From Mesorhizobium sp. B4-1-3 (GTDB lineage Bacteria > Pseudomonadota > Alphaproteobacteria > Rhizobiales > Rhizobiaceae), in the NCBI RefSeq assembly GCF_006439355.1, contig NZ_VFTG01000009.1, positions 124,001-188,000 on the forward strand: a DNA stretch of 64,000 nt, read 5' to 3'. Positions 9,513 through 19,081 of the stretch are shown in pieces (the first letter of the stretch is position 1; each line of letters starts with the position of its first letter). The notes beneath the pieces are model-generated. The model ran no database searches, had not been told where the DNA came from, and saw only the letters and a list, made by a program, of their open reading frames with translations. The translations under genes and the position numbers were made by a program.

Positions 9513-10157
9513 TCAGCTTTCAGGAAGAGGATAGGGGTGGGCCAGAAGCAGCGCCCGGCCGCGCTCCAGCGCGATGCCAAGCCGCCCTTTGACCTCGTTT
9601 GATATAGTGAGCGAGGAGCCGAACGCCACCTCGACGCGGTCGAGCGGCCATTTCGCGCCGGTGACCGTCAGACCGGCGAGCTCGGAGAAGCCGAGCACCG
9701 AAAACAAGGTGCCGTCCGCATAGTCGAAGGCGGCGCTGACCGGCAAAACAGGAACGCCTTCCTGCGCGCCACTCGTCAGCAGCACCGTTGTGCCGGCCTC
9801 GGCCAGCCGCACGGCCAGCGCCAGATGCAGGAAGGCATGGTCGGCGCGCTTGCCGCCGAAGGCGCCGGCCAGCACCAGGCTGGTCGCGCCGCGCTGACAT
9901 GCTTCCGCTATGGCCAGCTCGCCGTCAGTCATGTCCTTCTCGGCCGGGAAGACCTTTCGCGGAACGGCGGCAAGATCTTCGGGCAGGTCCGCCGGCACCG
10001 AGTCGAAATCGCCGACCCAGAGTTCCGGCACAAGCCCAAGCATGCGGGCATGGCCGATGCCGGCATCGGCGGCAATGACGCGCGAACCAGCGATCTGGCG
10101 TTCGAGCCGGGGCGTGCGGATAAGCTCGCCGCCAAGCAGGATGGTGAATGTGCCCAT
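9513..10157 (-). CDS. thiN: Thiamine diphosphokinase
   Basis: The enzyme makes thiamine diphosphate from thiamine and ATP. The 214-residue product shows the TPK motifs: VIAADAGIGHA, the WVGDFDSV block with metal-binding aspartates, and the KDMTDGELAI block. The ATG at 10157 (MGTFTILLGGEL) is preferred because a longer frame adds 16 residues not typical of the family. It stands divergently to thiBPQ with the TPP riboswitch between, so transport and activation of thiamine are grouped; the riboswitch itself points only toward thiB. Confidence 0.93.
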   Translation of the reverse strand: MGTFTILLGGELIRTPRLERQIAGSRVIAADAGIGHARMLGLVPELWVGDFDSVPADLPEDLAAVPRKVFPAEKDMTDGELAIAEACQRGATSLVLAGAFGGKRADHAFLHLALAVRLAEAGTTVLLTSGAQEGVPVLPVSAAFDYADGTLFSVLGFSELAGLTVTGAKWPLDRVEVAFGSSLTISNEVKGRLGIALERGRALLLAHPYPLPES

Positions 10158-10291
10158 GGCCGTCGCCCTTACCAGCCCTCCAAGCGAAACGGAAGCCGGA
10201 TGCAATGGCGCTTCGGTTGCGAGCTCTGCCGGAGAACATTAGCTGCCCGGCAAACTTCCGCTTGCGCGCTGCTTCGGCCGGGCCTATCTGT

Positions 10292-10396
10292 CGAAACGCT
10301 CTAACGGGGTGCCGGGACGTGATCCGGCTGAGAGGCAATCAGGCCAACCCGCTGAACCTGATCCGGTTTGTACCGGCGGAGGGATTAGACGTTTCG
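10292..10396 (+). ncRNA. TPP riboswitch (THI element)
   Basis: All conserved blocks of the THI element are present in order: ACGGGGTGCC at 10303, GGCTGAGAGG around 10327, GAACCTGATCCGG at 10353 and GGCGGAGGGATTAGA ending at 10389. The outer P1 helix is formed by CGAAACG (10292-10298) and CGTTTCG (10390-10396). It precedes thiB by 49 bases. A downstream 9-bp helix can hide the thiB ribosome binding site (separate entry), suggesting control of translation. Confidence 0.96.
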
Positions 10397-10403
10397 GACC
10401 ATC

Positions 10404-10445
10404 CGGCGCCTCAATTCCTTGTCACTCAGAACGAAGGAGGCGCCG
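10404..10445 (+). promoter_or_regulatory. Possible sequestering hairpin over the thiB ribosome binding site
   Basis: CGGCGCCTC (10404-10412) is an exact reverse complement of GAGGCGCCG (10437-10445), which directly abuts the thiB ATG and includes part of the AAGGAGG site. The helix begins eight bases after riboswitch helix P1. The pairing is visible in the sequence; the link to TPP-controlled translation is inferred from known proteobacterial TPP switches. Confidence 0.6.
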
Positions 10446-11456
10446 ATGCGCGCAATGCTGTCCAATCTCATTCTCGCAACCGGTCTTTTATCGCTTCTGG
10501 CGGGCTTCGCGCCTGCCGAGGCCAAGGACAAGCTCACCGTCTACACCTATGAAAGCTTCACCGCCGACTGGGGTCCCGGCCCGGCGGTGAAGAAGGAATT
10601 CGAGGCCGAATGCGGCTGCGATCTCGAATTCGTCTCGGTGGCCGACGGCGTGGCGCTGCTCAACCGCGTCAAGCTGGAAGGCGCCGGCACCAAGGCCGAT
10701 ATCGTGCTTGGCCTCGACACCAATCTGACGGCCGACGCCAAGGCGAGCGGCCTGTTCGCGCCGCATGGCGAAATCTCCGGCATCAATGTGCCCGGCGGCT
10801 GGAGCGACGATACTTTCGTGCCCTTCGACTATGGCTATTTCGCCGTCGTCTATGACACGCAGAAGCTCAAAGTCCCGCCCAAGAGCCTGAAGGAACTGGT
10901 CGAGGGTAGCGGCACGGACAAGATCGTCATCCAGGACCCGCGCACCTCGACGCCCGGCCTGGGCCTGCTTTTGTGGGTGAAGTCGGTCTATCGCGACAAG
11001 GCGCCGGAAGCGTGGACAAAGCTCAAGTCGAAAGTGCTGACGGTGACGCCGGGCTGGAGCGAGGCCTATGGGCTGTTCACCAAGGGCGAGGCGCCGATGG
11101 TGCTCTCCTACACCACCTCGCCGGCCTACCACATGGTGGCCGAGAACACGGAGCGCTACCAGGCGACCTCCTTCGAGGAGGGCGAATACCTGCAGATCGA
11201 GGTGGCCGGCATCACCACGGCCGGCACGAAGAACCCGCTGGCGCAGAAATTCATCGCCTTCATGACCGGGCCGAAGTTCCAGGACGTCATTCCGGAGACC
11301 AACTGGATGTTCCCGGCCGGCAAGACGGACAAGCCGCTCAACCCGGCCTTCGACAAGCTGGTCAAGCCGACCAAGACCCTGCTGTTCAGCCCGGAAGAGG
11401 TCGCGGCCAATCGCAAAGCCTGGGTGGATGAGTGGCTGGCGGTGATGAGCAAGTAG
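10446..11456 (+). CDS. thiB: Thiamine ABC transporter, periplasmic binding protein
   Basis: The 336-residue product begins with a signal peptide ([20 protein letters not shown], cleavage likely after PAEA) followed by [11 protein letters not shown], the start of the mature thiamine-binding fold of the spermidine/putrescine-like binding protein class. Motifs such as [19 protein letters not shown] are typical of ThiB. The ATG at 10446 has AAGGAGG upstream; an earlier in-frame start at 10419 would weaken the signal peptide. It is the first gene after the TPP riboswitch, and thiP and thiQ follow. Confidence 0.95.
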   Translation: MRAMLSNLILATGLLSLLAGFAPAEAKDKLTVYTYESFTADWGPGPAVKKEFEAECGCDLEFVSVADGVALLNRVKLEGAGTKADIVLGLDTNLTADAKASGLFAPHGEISGINVPGGWSDDTFVPFDYGYFAVVYDTQKLKVPPKSLKELVEGSGTDKIVIQDPRTSTPGLGLLLWVKSVYRDKAPEAWTKLKSKVLTVTPGWSEAYGLFTKGEAPMVLSYTTSPAYHMVAENTERYQATSFEEGEYLQIEVAGITTAGTKNPLAQKFIAFMTGPKFQDVIPETNWMFPAGKTDKPLNPAFDKLVKPTKTLLFSPEEVAANRKAWVDEWLAVMSK

Positions 11457-11496
11457 TCAGTCTTGGTTATTGTCCTTCCAAGATGATCGCTCTACG

Positions 11497-11656
11497 GCGC
11501 CCCCCTCTGTCCTGCCAGACATCTCCCCCTCCAGGGGGGAGATTGGCTGTCATCGGTGATTTCGCCAATTGGCGACGTTGCAGGGGTGAGCGAGACGCGG
11601 ACGCTGCCGATCTCCCCCCTTGTGGGGGAGATGGCCGGCAGGCCAAAGGGGGGCGC
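11497..11656. repeat. 160-bp inverted repeat element between thiB and thiP
   Basis: The left arm (11497-11528, GCGCCCCCCTCTGTCCTGCC...) and right arm (11625-11656, ...GGCAGGCCAAAGGGGGGCGC) are inverted near-copies of about 32 bases. Each inner flank is itself a hairpin (CTCCCCCTCCAGGGGGGAG and ATCTCCCCCCTTGTGGGGGAGAT). This is the pattern of a small dispersed palindromic element. Its place within the thi operon means RNA polymerase must pass strong hairpins before thiP. Confidence 0.75.
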
Positions 11657-11696
11657 GAAGGAACGCGGCTTTCGCTGAATTCCACCCAGGTGCAGC

Positions 11697-13313
11697 GTGC
11701 ACCCTGCGCGTGACTCCCGCGTCACCGCCGGCGTCGTCGCGCTGGCGGCCATAGCGCTGCTCATCGGCGGTGCCTTCGCCGGCCTCGCCGTCGAAGGCGC
11801 GCACGACCTTTCCGGCGCTGCCGCCGCCTTCGACGGCTACCTCCTGCGCGTCGCCCGCTTCACGCTTTGGCAGGCGCTGCTGTCGACGCTCTTGTCGGTC
11901 GCGCCGGCGCTGCTCGTGGCGCGCGCCTTGTCCCGGCATCCAGCCTTTCCCGGCCGCCGACTGATCCTGCAACTGTTCACGGTGCCGCTGGCCTTGCCGG
12001 CGATCGTCGCCGCGCTCGGCGTCTTGGCTCTCTATGGCCGGGCCGGGTATTTTGCCGGCGTCTTCGCCCGGCTTGGCGGCGGAGAGTGGCCGGGCATCTA
12101 CGGCCTCTCCGGCATCCTGGTTGCGCATGTCTTCTTCAACCTGCCCTTGACGACGCGCCTGTTCCTGGAGGCGCTGGGCACCATTCCGGCCGACCAATGG
12201 CGACTGGCGAGCCAACTCGGCATGGGCGCCCGGCCGGCCTTCCGGCTGATCGAATGGCCGGCGTTGCGCGCAGCTTTGCCGGGCGTCGCGGGGCTGGTCT
12301 TCATGCTCTGCGTCACCTCCTTCACCATCGTGCTGACGCTGGGCGGCGGTCCGGCCGCGACGACGCTCGAGGTCGCCATCTACCAGGCGTTGCGCTTCGA
12401 TTTCGATCCCGCGCGCGCCGTGGTGCTGACGCTGCTGCAGATCGCGCTGACCTTCATCGTGGTCGTGGCGCTCACGCGGCTCGGTGCCAACACGGTCGGC
12501 GACGCCAATCTACCGGTGGCGCCACGCCGCTACCTTTCGGCGAGCCGCATGGAGAGCATGCTGAATGCCGGCCTCATCACGCTTGCCCTGCTGTTCGTCG
12601 CCGGACCGATGGCGGCGACGGTGTTCTCAGGCTTGGGGGCCGATCTCGGCCGATTGGCGGGCGAGGAAGCGGTGCGCCGCGCGACGCTCACCAGTGCGGG
12701 CCTCGCCTTGCTTGCGGCGTTGCTCAGCGTGACCTTGTCGCTGGCGTTGATCGCGGCGCGGCGCGCGCTGACCCTGCGGCGCCGGGCAGGCGGCGCCATG
12801 GGCCTGCTCGAGCATGCCGCAGACACCGGCGCCGGCTTCGTGCTCGTCGTGCCGCCGATCGTAATTGGCGCCGGCTGGTTCCTGGCGTTGCGCAACATCA
12901 CCGACGTCTTCGCCGTCGCGCCGGTCATGGTCGTCGCCGTCAACGCGGTGATGGCGATGCCCTTCGCCATTCGCGCCATTCGCCCGGCTTATGACGCGGC
13001 GAGCGAGCGCCATGAGCGGCTTTGCCTGGCGCTCGGCATATCCGGCTGGACCCGGCTCAGCCTGATCGACTGGCCGTCGCTGCGGCGGCCCTTGGCCACC
13101 GGCTTCGCCTTCGCCATGGCGCTGTCGCTCGGCGATCTTGGCGTGATCGCGCTGTTCGGCAGCGATTCCGTGCAGACCTTGCCTTATCTGCTTTTGGCGC
13201 GCATGGGGAGCTACCGGACCGCCGACGCCGCCGGGCTTGCCTTGCTGCTCGGCCTCGTCTGCCTGATGCTGGTGGTCGTTGCCGACCGGCTGGGGCGGGA
13301 AGGAAAGTCATGA
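11697..13313 (+). CDS. thiP: Thiamine ABC transporter permease
   Basis: The 538-residue inner-membrane protein has about twelve hydrophobic helices in two homologous halves, as in ThiP. Each half carries an EAA-type loop contacting the ATPase ([20 protein letters not shown] in the first half; [19 protein letters not shown] in the second). It probably starts with GTG at 11697, just before the first helix; no strong ribosome binding site is seen there and the start is the least certain part. The stop overlaps the thiQ start (ATGA). Confidence 0.92.
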   Translation: MHPARDSRVTAGVVALAAIALLIGGAFAGLAVEGAHDLSGAAAAFDGYLLRVARFTLWQALLSTLLSVAPALLVARALSRHPAFPGRRLILQLFTVPLALPAIVAALGVLALYGRAGYFAGVFARLGGGEWPGIYGLSGILVAHVFFNLPLTTRLFLEALGTIPADQWRLASQLGMGARPAFRLIEWPALRAALPGVAGLVFMLCVTSFTIVLTLGGGPAATTLEVAIYQALRFDFDPARAVVLTLLQIALTFIVVVALTRLGANTVGDANLPVAPRRYLSASRMESMLNAGLITLALLFVAGPMAATVFSGLGADLGRLAGEEAVRRATLTSAGLALLAALLSVTLSLALIAARRALTLRRRAGGAMGLLEHAADTGAGFVLVVPPIVIGAGWFLALRNITDVFAVAPVMVVAVNAVMAMPFAIRAIRPAYDAASERHERLCLALGISGWTRLSLIDWPSLRRPLATGFAFAMALSLGDLGVIALFGSDSVQTLPYLLLARMGSYRTADAAGLALLLGLVCLMLVVVADRLGREGKS

Positions 13314-14092
13314 CGACGAGCACCGACGGCTCGCAAAAGGGCCTCACCGTCGCGCTGGACGGCGTCTCGTTCAGTTATGGCGAGTCTTCCTTCTGCTTCG
13401 ATGCCGAATTTGCGGCCGGCAGGATCACCGCCATCATGGGGCCAAGCGGTTCCGGCAAGTCGACGCTGCTCAATCTGATAGCCGGCTTCGAAACGCCCGA
13501 TGCGGGCAAGGTGCTGATCGGCGGCATCGATATCGGCAACACGCTGCCCTCGGCGCGACCGGTGTCGATGGTGTTCCAGGAAAACAATTTGTTCGCGCAT
13601 CTTTCCGTCGAAGCCAATGTCGGGCTCGGCCGTTCGCCATCGCTGAAACTCGGTGACGCCGACCGCATTGCCGTCGTGGAGGCCCTGGCGCGCGTCGGCT
13701 TGGCGGGTAAGGAAAAGCGGCTGCCGCGAGAGCTTTCCGGCGGCGAGCGGCAGCGCGTGGCGCTGGCGAGGGTGCTGCTGCGCGACCGGCCGGTCTTGCT
13801 GCTCGACGAGCCTTTCGCATCGCTCGGCCCGGCGCTGCGCGAGGACATGCTCGATCTTGTCGCCGGCATCCACGCCGAACGCGAAATGACGGTGCTGTTC
13901 GTCACGCACCAGCCGGAGGATGCGCGCCGTATCGGTCAGGACGTGACCTTTCTCGACGAAGGCACGATCGCGGCGACCGGGCCGGCCGACGATTTCTTCG
14001 ACCGGTCTGGACCAGATGCGTTCAGGCGCTATATCGGCGGTCGTGGCGGCACCGTTGCCGGATCACAACATATTGCCCGGAAGCGGACATAA
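13310..14092 (+). CDS. thiQ: Thiamine ABC transporter ATP-binding protein
   Basis: The 260-residue ATPase has Walker [10 protein letters not shown], the signature [14 protein letters not shown] and Walker [12 protein letters not shown]. That set, with the short length and the [13 protein letters not shown] segment, fits ThiQ. The ATG at 13310 overlaps the thiP stop by four bases, showing translational coupling and ruling out a longer upstream frame. It energises uptake of thiamine and its phosphates through ThiP. Confidence 0.94.
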   Translation: MTTSTDGSQKGLTVALDGVSFSYGESSFCFDAEFAAGRITAIMGPSGSGKSTLLNLIAGFETPDAGKVLIGGIDIGNTLPSARPVSMVFQENNLFAHLSVEANVGLGRSPSLKLGDADRIAVVEALARVGLAGKEKRLPRELSGGERQRVALARVLLRDRPVLLLDEPFASLGPALREDMLDLVAGIHAEREMTVLFVTHQPEDARRIGQDVTFLDEGTIAATGPADDFFDRSGPDAFRRYIGGRGGTVAGSQHIARKRT

Positions 14093-14245
14093 TTTATGGC
14101 CAAACCGGCAATGGGCGATCCGGCGTTTCCTTGCCTTGTCCGGGGGAGTATGGCTAGGTCCGGCCATGCTGGTCCGGCTGGGCCGTGATTTGCCGAAAGA
14201 TTTGGAAAGGAAGCCGACCTGTCGACCGGCGCTGAGAAAGTGTGG

Positions 14246-15712
14246 ATGAGGCCACTGGCGCGATTTTTCGCGCTGGTGGGCGTCGCCGTGCTCGCGAGCT
14301 GCCAGATGTTCACGCCGCCGGACGTGCAGGAGAGCGGCTTCCAGCCTTCCGACAAGCCGATCACCGTCGACAATGTCGTCGCCAACGCCAAGCTCGCCGA
14401 AATGGCGAAAGCGCAGCATCCGCGGATTCTCGCCACCTATGGCGGCGAATATTCCGATCCGAAGCTGGAACGCATGGTGGCCAAGGTCGTCGGCAATCTG
14501 ACGGTGGTGTCGGCCAACCCGACCCAGACCTACCGCATCACCATCCTCAATTCGCCCAACGTCAACGCCTTCGCGCTGCCGGGCGGCTATCTCTATGTAA
14601 CGCGCGGCCTGCTGGCGCTCGCCAACGATTCCTCCGAGCTTGCCGCCGTCATCGCGCATGAGATGGGCCACGTCACTGCGAATCATGGCCTGCAGCGGCA
14701 GCAGCTCGAGGCCGAGGAAGGCCTGGCGACCAAGGTGGTCTCCGACGTGCTCGGCGACAGTCCGACCGCCAAGGCGGCGCTGATCCGCGGCAAGCTCCGG
14801 CTCGCGCAATTCTCGCGCAATCAGGAACTCCAGGCCGACGCCATCGGCATCAAGTCGATCGGCGAGGCGGGCTACGATCCTTACGCCGCCGGCCGCTTCC
14901 TGCAGTCGATGTCGGCCTATACCGATTTCCGCTCGGTCAGCGGCGCCACCGACGCCAGCCTCGACTTCCTGGCGACGCATCCCAACACGCCGCAGCGCAT
15001 CGAGCTGGCGCAGCGCCTTGCGCGCAATTTCGGCCCGCCCGGCGTCGGCACGCGCGATCGCGACGCATTTCTGGCCGGCATAGACGGCCTGCTCTATGGC
15101 GACACGCCGGAAGAAGGCTATGTGCGCGGCCAGACCTTCATGCACCCCAATCTGGGCGTTTCCTTCACCGTACCGGACGGCTTCGTCATCGACAATTCGG
15201 CGGCCGCCGTCACCGCGACCGGACCGGGCGACATCGCCATCCGCTTCGACGGCGTGGCGATCGACAAGTCGGTCTCGCTCACCGATTACATCCGCAGCGG
15301 CTGGGTGGCGGGGCTCGAAGACGCCAGCGTGCGCCAGGAGACGATCAACGGCAACGAAGCGGCGATGGCGCATGCAACCGCGCAAGGCTGGCAGTTCGAC
15401 ATCGCGGTGATCCGCGCCGGCGGGCAGGTCTACAGGCTGCTGACGGCGGCGCCCTCGGCCAGCACGGCGCTGGATCCGGTCGCGCGCTCGGTCAGCGGCT
15501 CCTTCCGCGTGCTGAGCCCGGCCGAGAAGGCGGCGCTGAAGCCGCTGCACATCCGGGTCGTCACCGTCCAGGCCGGCCAGACGATGGGCTCGCTCGCGGC
15601 CCAGATGGTCGGCGTCGACCGCAAGCTCGACCTCTTCCGCGTGCTCAACGCCATGTCACCCGGCGCCAGCGTATCGGCCGGCGACAAGGTCAAGATCGTC
15701 ACCGACAGGTAG
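14246..15712 (+). CDS. M48 family zinc metalloprotease, probable lipoprotein (BepA/LoiP-like)
   Basis: The 488-residue product begins with a lipoprotein signal (FFALVGVAVLASC, cysteine at residue 19), so it is likely anchored on the periplasmic side of a membrane. The M48 zinc motif HEMGH is at about 138-142, and a further ligand glutamate is expected in ELQADAIGI. After the protease domain (to about 275) comes a region of unknown type and a C-terminal LysM-like part (TVQAGQTMGSLAAQM...). Relatives act in outer-membrane protein quality control. A GTG start two codons earlier (14240) is equally possible. Confidence 0.88.
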   Translation: MRPLARFFALVGVAVLASCQMFTPPDVQESGFQPSDKPITVDNVVANAKLAEMAKAQHPRILATYGGEYSDPKLERMVAKVVGNLTVVSANPTQTYRITILNSPNVNAFALPGGYLYVTRGLLALANDSSELAAVIAHEMGHVTANHGLQRQQLEAEEGLATKVVSDVLGDSPTAKAALIRGKLRLAQFSRNQELQADAIGIKSIGEAGYDPYAAGRFLQSMSAYTDFRSVSGATDASLDFLATHPNTPQRIELAQRLARNFGPPGVGTRDRDAFLAGIDGLLYGDTPEEGYVRGQTFMHPNLGVSFTVPDGFVIDNSAAAVTATGPGDIAIRFDGVAIDKSVSLTDYIRSGWVAGLEDASVRQETINGNEAAMAHATAQGWQFDIAVIRAGGQVYRLLTAAPSASTALDPVARSVSGSFRVLSPAEKAALKPLHIRVVTVQAGQTMGSLAAQMVGVDRKLDLFRVLNAMSPGASVSAGDKVKIVTDR

Positions 15713-15784
15713 GGTGCCTGCGGGTTCAGCCCGACCGAGCGTCGTCGGGTGTTTGAACAGTCGCCCGGCCGGCAGCAGCTGTCG

Positions 15785-17749
15785 TCACAAGCCGTCGCTA
15801 CCGGTGTCGCCACCTTCGCCGGTATTGCCACGGCTGGCGGGACCAACGCCTTGGTTACCGCCACTCCAGGATGTCCTGCCGGTTTCCGTCGGCACCGGCT
15901 TGACCTTTGGCGCTCCCGGAATTGTCCGTGTGATGGTCTTCGGTTTCGACACGGGCACACGAACCACCTTTATCTTTGTGATGACCTTCGGGGCCTTGCA
16001 CGCCATGACCACGGGACGCACGGGGTGCGCCGGAAGACCGAGAATGCCCATCGAGTACACGTTCTGGCGTTCCATGCCGGCCTTCAGGAAAGCCAGGGCG
16101 CGGTCCGGGTCGGCGGGCACGCCATTGCGGCCTTCCTTGAAGATCACCGCAAGGTCCTTTATGGCATCGACATGCCCCATCGCCGCTGCCTGGAGCAGCA
16201 GGTCCAATCCCTTGCCGGTGTCACGCTGAACGCCGAGACCATCGAACAAAGCGCGGCCCCAGGCGGCCATGGCGTAGGGGTCTCCATTGTCGGAAGCTTT
16301 CGAATAGAGGTCGTTCGCCTTCGACAAGTCGGCAGCCATTCCGGACGAGGCGATGGAGCCGAGCGCGAACAGGGCGCGGATATGTCCCTTGTCCGCCGCC
16401 TCCTGGATCGCCTGCCTGGCTTCGTCGATCCTGCCCGCCGCCAGCAGCGCCCGCCCCAGCTCGTAACGGAAGCGCGCAATGTCGGGATAGGATTTCACCG
16501 CCGCCTGGCAGGCGTCGACAGCCCCGCCGCCGATCTCATTCGGCAACCGGCCCGGGGCGGCGCCCTGCAGGTCGAGCGGCTCGCCGGCGGCCTGGTCGCA
16601 AGGGTCGACGTTCGGCGACAGTTTCACCGTCGCCTGTTTCGCGGCGTTGCCCACGCGGACCTGTAAGCCGATGTCGACGGGAGCGGCCGAGCCGATCTGC
16701 GGCTCGTAGCGCAGATTGCCGACCTCACCGGCCATTAGGCTCGATTGCGGCGACAGCACGCGATCCGGCAGGGACAGCGTTCCGGTCGCCGGGTAGCTCG
16801 CAAGCTTGAGGCTGACCCCGGCATCCTTGGCCGGGAAATCCAGCTTCAGCGGCACGGGGCCGACGCCGACCGGGACGCGGATCTCGCGATTTCCAATCGC
16901 CTCGGCAGCGGCGGCGACTTCGATTCCGCGCTCCGCCGTCTGCTGATCCTGCTCAGTGTCGGGCGGCGGCGCCGGTTGCTCGGTCCCGCGCATCAGCACG
17001 ACGTCGTCGATCAGCGATGAGTTCTCCCACGGTACCTGCTTGCCGTTGGTCGCCTTGACCACATCGCGGCGCACGGCCGCCATCACCGAGCGTATCTCCT
17101 GGTTCGGCGCCAGCGCGCGGCGGGAGAAGGCGGATGAAAACGGGCTGAGGTCGCCGGAGCCGTCATAGGCGACCGCCCCCGGCTCGGTGGCAAAGGCGAT
17201 CAGCGTGTTCTGCGAGCCTGTCACCTGCGCAAGACCGCTGCCGCCGGCGACGATCAACTGATCGCGCAGCCAATAGTCCTTGCGCGGGAACGGATTGTTG
17301 CGGCAGGCGTCCAGAATGATCATCTGGATCTTCGATCTTGAGCGCAACTGCCGCAATATGTCGTCGACCTTGATGGCCTGGACTTCCATGTCGGCTGGGT
17401 CTTTCAGCGACGCGTCGACCGGGATCAGGAAATTCTCGCCGCCGATCTGAAAGCCGTGGCCGGAATAATAGACGACCGCCAGATCCGCGCCGTCGGCCGC
17501 CGCCAGATAGTTGCGGAACTTCTCTTCGAACTGAAGCCTGGTGAGGTCCTTGGCCGCAAAGACCTCGAAACCGGCCTGCCGGAAGGTGTTCGACACATCC
17601 TCGGCGTCCTTGTCGGGATTCTTGAGGACCGGGATCTCGCGGTATTGCGAATTGCCGATGACGAGGACAACCCTTCGATCGGCATGCGCTTCGAACGTGG
17701 TGAGACCCACGAGGATCAAGGCAGCAAGGAGCGCGCAGCATCGCAGCAT
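15785..17749 (-). CDS. Caspase-like (peptidase C14) protein with Sel1 repeats
   Basis: The 654-residue product has a signal peptide (to about residue 23). A caspase-fold domain follows, with the catalytic histidine in YYSGHG (His 98) and cysteine in ILDACRNN (Cys 149). A middle region of unknown type (about 260-390) comes next, then Sel1/TPR-like helical repeats (about 405-570, for example DPYAMAAWGRALFDGLGV), and a Lys/Thr/Pro-rich tail. The start at 17749 has GGGGGA upstream. Bacterial caspase homologues of this type are exported, but their substrates are mostly unknown; Sel1 repeats suggest protein partners. It is a single gene, followed on the same strand by nothing obvious. Confidence 0.88.
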   Translation of the reverse strand: MLRCCALLAALILVGLTTFEAHADRRVVLVIGNSQYREIPVLKNPDKDAEDVSNTFRQAGFEVFAAKDLTRLQFEEKFRNYLAAADGADLAVVYYSGHGFQIGGENFLIPVDASLKDPADMEVQAIKVDDILRQLRSRSKIQMIILDACRNNPFPRKDYWLRDQLIVAGGSGLAQVTGSQNTLIAFATEPGAVAYDGSGDLSPFSSAFSRRALAPNQEIRSVMAAVRRDVVKATNGKQVPWENSSLIDDVVLMRGTEQPAPPPDTEQDQQTAERGIEVAAAAEAIGNREIRVPVGVGPVPLKLDFPAKDAGVSLKLASYPATGTLSLPDRVLSPQSSLMAGEVGNLRYEPQIGSAAPVDIGLQVRVGNAAKQATVKLSPNVDPCDQAAGEPLDLQGAAPGRLPNEIGGGAVDACQAAVKSYPDIARFRYELGRALLAAGRIDEARQAIQEAADKGHIRALFALGSIASSGMAADLSKANDLYSKASDNGDPYAMAAWGRALFDGLGVQRDTGKGLDLLLQAAAMGHVDAIKDLAVIFKEGRNGVPADPDRALAFLKAGMERQNVYSMGILGLPAHPVRPVVMACKAPKVITKIKVVRVPVSKPKTITRTIPGAPKVKPVPTETGRTSWSGGNQGVGPASRGNTGEGGDTGSDGL

Positions 17750-17913
17750 AGCAAATCCCCCATAAGTTGTGACCTGGAGGAGTCAAAAGCCGATCGCGGC
17801 TCAACGGTCTGTTAAAAAGCTCACAATCCCGATTATTATCGAAGAGAATTTCGCCGATGGCGGCGTATTCTGATTTAATAAATTTCTTATCTTTGATTTT
17901 TCCCGGATCAAGT

Positions 17914-18777
17914 TCAGGCGGCTTCCGCCAAAAATTCCGGGTTCTGCTTCACCAGGGCCAGCTTCAGCTTTTCCATGGCGCGGGCCTCGATCTGGCGTAC
18001 GCGCTCCTTCGAGATGCCGAGCTGTTCGCCAAGCGATTCCAGCGTGGCGCCGTCATCGCTCAGCCTGCGCTCCTCGATAATGCGAAGCTCGCGGGCGTTG
18101 AGCGCGCCGAGCGCGCTCCTCAGCCACACGGCCCGGCGCTGGACATCGATCCTCTCGCCGACGATCTCGTCGGGAAGAGGGTCTTCTGAGACCAGGAAAT
18201 CCATTCGCTCGGCGGCGCCGTTCTCGTCGGCCAAAGGCGCGTTGAGCGAGCTGTCGGGCGAGGACAGGCGCGAATCCATCATCGCCACATCAGCCTCCGG
18301 AACGCCGAGCGCCGCCGAGACCTCGCGGTAGAGCGAGGCGTTGGAGAGCGGCTCGGCACCGTTGGCCAGCCGTGCGCGCAGGCGCCTGAGGTTGAAGAAG
18401 AGCGCCTTCTGCGCCGAACTGGTACCACCGCGCACGATCGACCAGTTGCGCAGGATATAATCCTGCATCGAGGCGCGGATCCACCAGGTGGCATAGGTCG
18501 AGAAGCGAACTTCGCGCGCGGGCTCGAAACGCGCCGCCGCCTCAAGCAGGCCGACATGGCCCTCCTGGATGAGATCGCCGAGCGGCAGGCCGTAGTGGCG
18601 GAATTTCGAGGCCATGGAGATGACCAAGCGCATATGAGCGACGGTGATCCTGTGCAGCGCGTGCTGGTCGTTCTCTTCCTTCCAGCGGAGCGCAAGCACA
18701 TGCTCCTCGTCACGCTCGAGGTACGGAGCCTTCATTGCCGCCCGGACCAGTGTCCGTCCTGCCGCGTCCTCGATCAT
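17914..18777 (-). CDS. rpoH2: RNA polymerase sigma-32 factor, RpoH2 type
   Basis: The 287-residue sigma factor has region 2 (GDLIQEGHVGLLEAAARFEP, then FSTYATWWIRASMQDYILRN), an RpoH-box-like segment (SSAQKALFFNLRRLRAR) and region 4 (LGEQLGISKERVRQIEARAM). Length and sequence suit the second rhizobial RpoH, which serves the oxidative and general stress response rather than classical heat shock. The ATG at 18777 is chosen for AAAGGAGCCGAC upstream. An EcfG/RpoE2-type promoter lies about 95 bp upstream, placing it in a sigma-factor cascade. Confidence 0.93.
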   Translation of the reverse strand: MIEDAAGRTLVRAAMKAPYLERDEEHVLALRWKEENDQHALHRITVAHMRLVISMASKFRHYGLPLGDLIQEGHVGLLEAAARFEPAREVRFSTYATWWIRASMQDYILRNWSIVRGGTSSAQKALFFNLRRLRARLANGAEPLSNASLYREVSAALGVPEADVAMMDSRLSSPDSSLNAPLADENGAAERMDFLVSEDPLPDEIVGERIDVQRRAVWLRSALGALNARELRIIEERRLSDDGATLESLGEQLGISKERVRQIEARAMEKLKLALVKQNPEFLAEAA

Positions 18778-18848
18778 GTCGGCTCCTTTTGCGACGATTG
18801 CGCGTATAACGGTTGAAAAGACGCCGTCGCGCCCTACAACAGCCATGC

Positions 18849-18874
18849 AACGTGTCAGGCGCAGGGATGGTTCC
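18849..18874 (-). promoter_or_regulatory. EcfG/RpoE2-type promoter of rpoH2
   Basis: Read on the minus strand, GGAAC (18874-18870) and CGTT (18852-18849) are separated by exactly 17 bases, matching the alphaproteobacterial general-stress sigma consensus GGAAC-N16/17-CGTT. The predicted transcript start is near 18840, about 60 nt before the rpoH2 ATG. In Sinorhizobium rpoH2 is known to be RpoE2-dependent, so the assignment is well supported, though the regulator itself is not in this window. Confidence 0.82.
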
Positions 18875-18995
18875 GCCGCCCGAGGGGGCAGATGTTGCCA
18901 GCGGGAACATTTTGTTATCGGCCGGGGAAAGCCGCTTGTCGGATTCCTGGCTGATTTTGAGAATCAGATTTCTGGTAGAGCCTGATTTTTGAAAT

Positions 18996-19024
18996 CTTGT
19001 TCCTTATTTTGCGGCCTTCTATCT
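18996..19024 (+). promoter_or_regulatory. Housekeeping-type promoter of the amino-acid binding protein gene
   Basis: CTTGTT and CTATCT are separated by 17 bases, a fair match to the rhizobial sigma-70 pattern (CTTGAC / CTATAT). The expected start of transcription near 19031 gives a leader of about 50 nt to the ATG at 19082. Confidence 0.45.
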
Positions 19025-19081
19025 GTCAATTTCCGCTCTCACAATCGCGCCGGGCAACGGTCAAAACGGGATCACAGAAAA

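Noticed and set aside
8135..9592. 485-residue plus-strand frame opposite the ABC-F gene
   Set aside because: Both ATPase domains on the minus strand are intact; this is a shadow frame.
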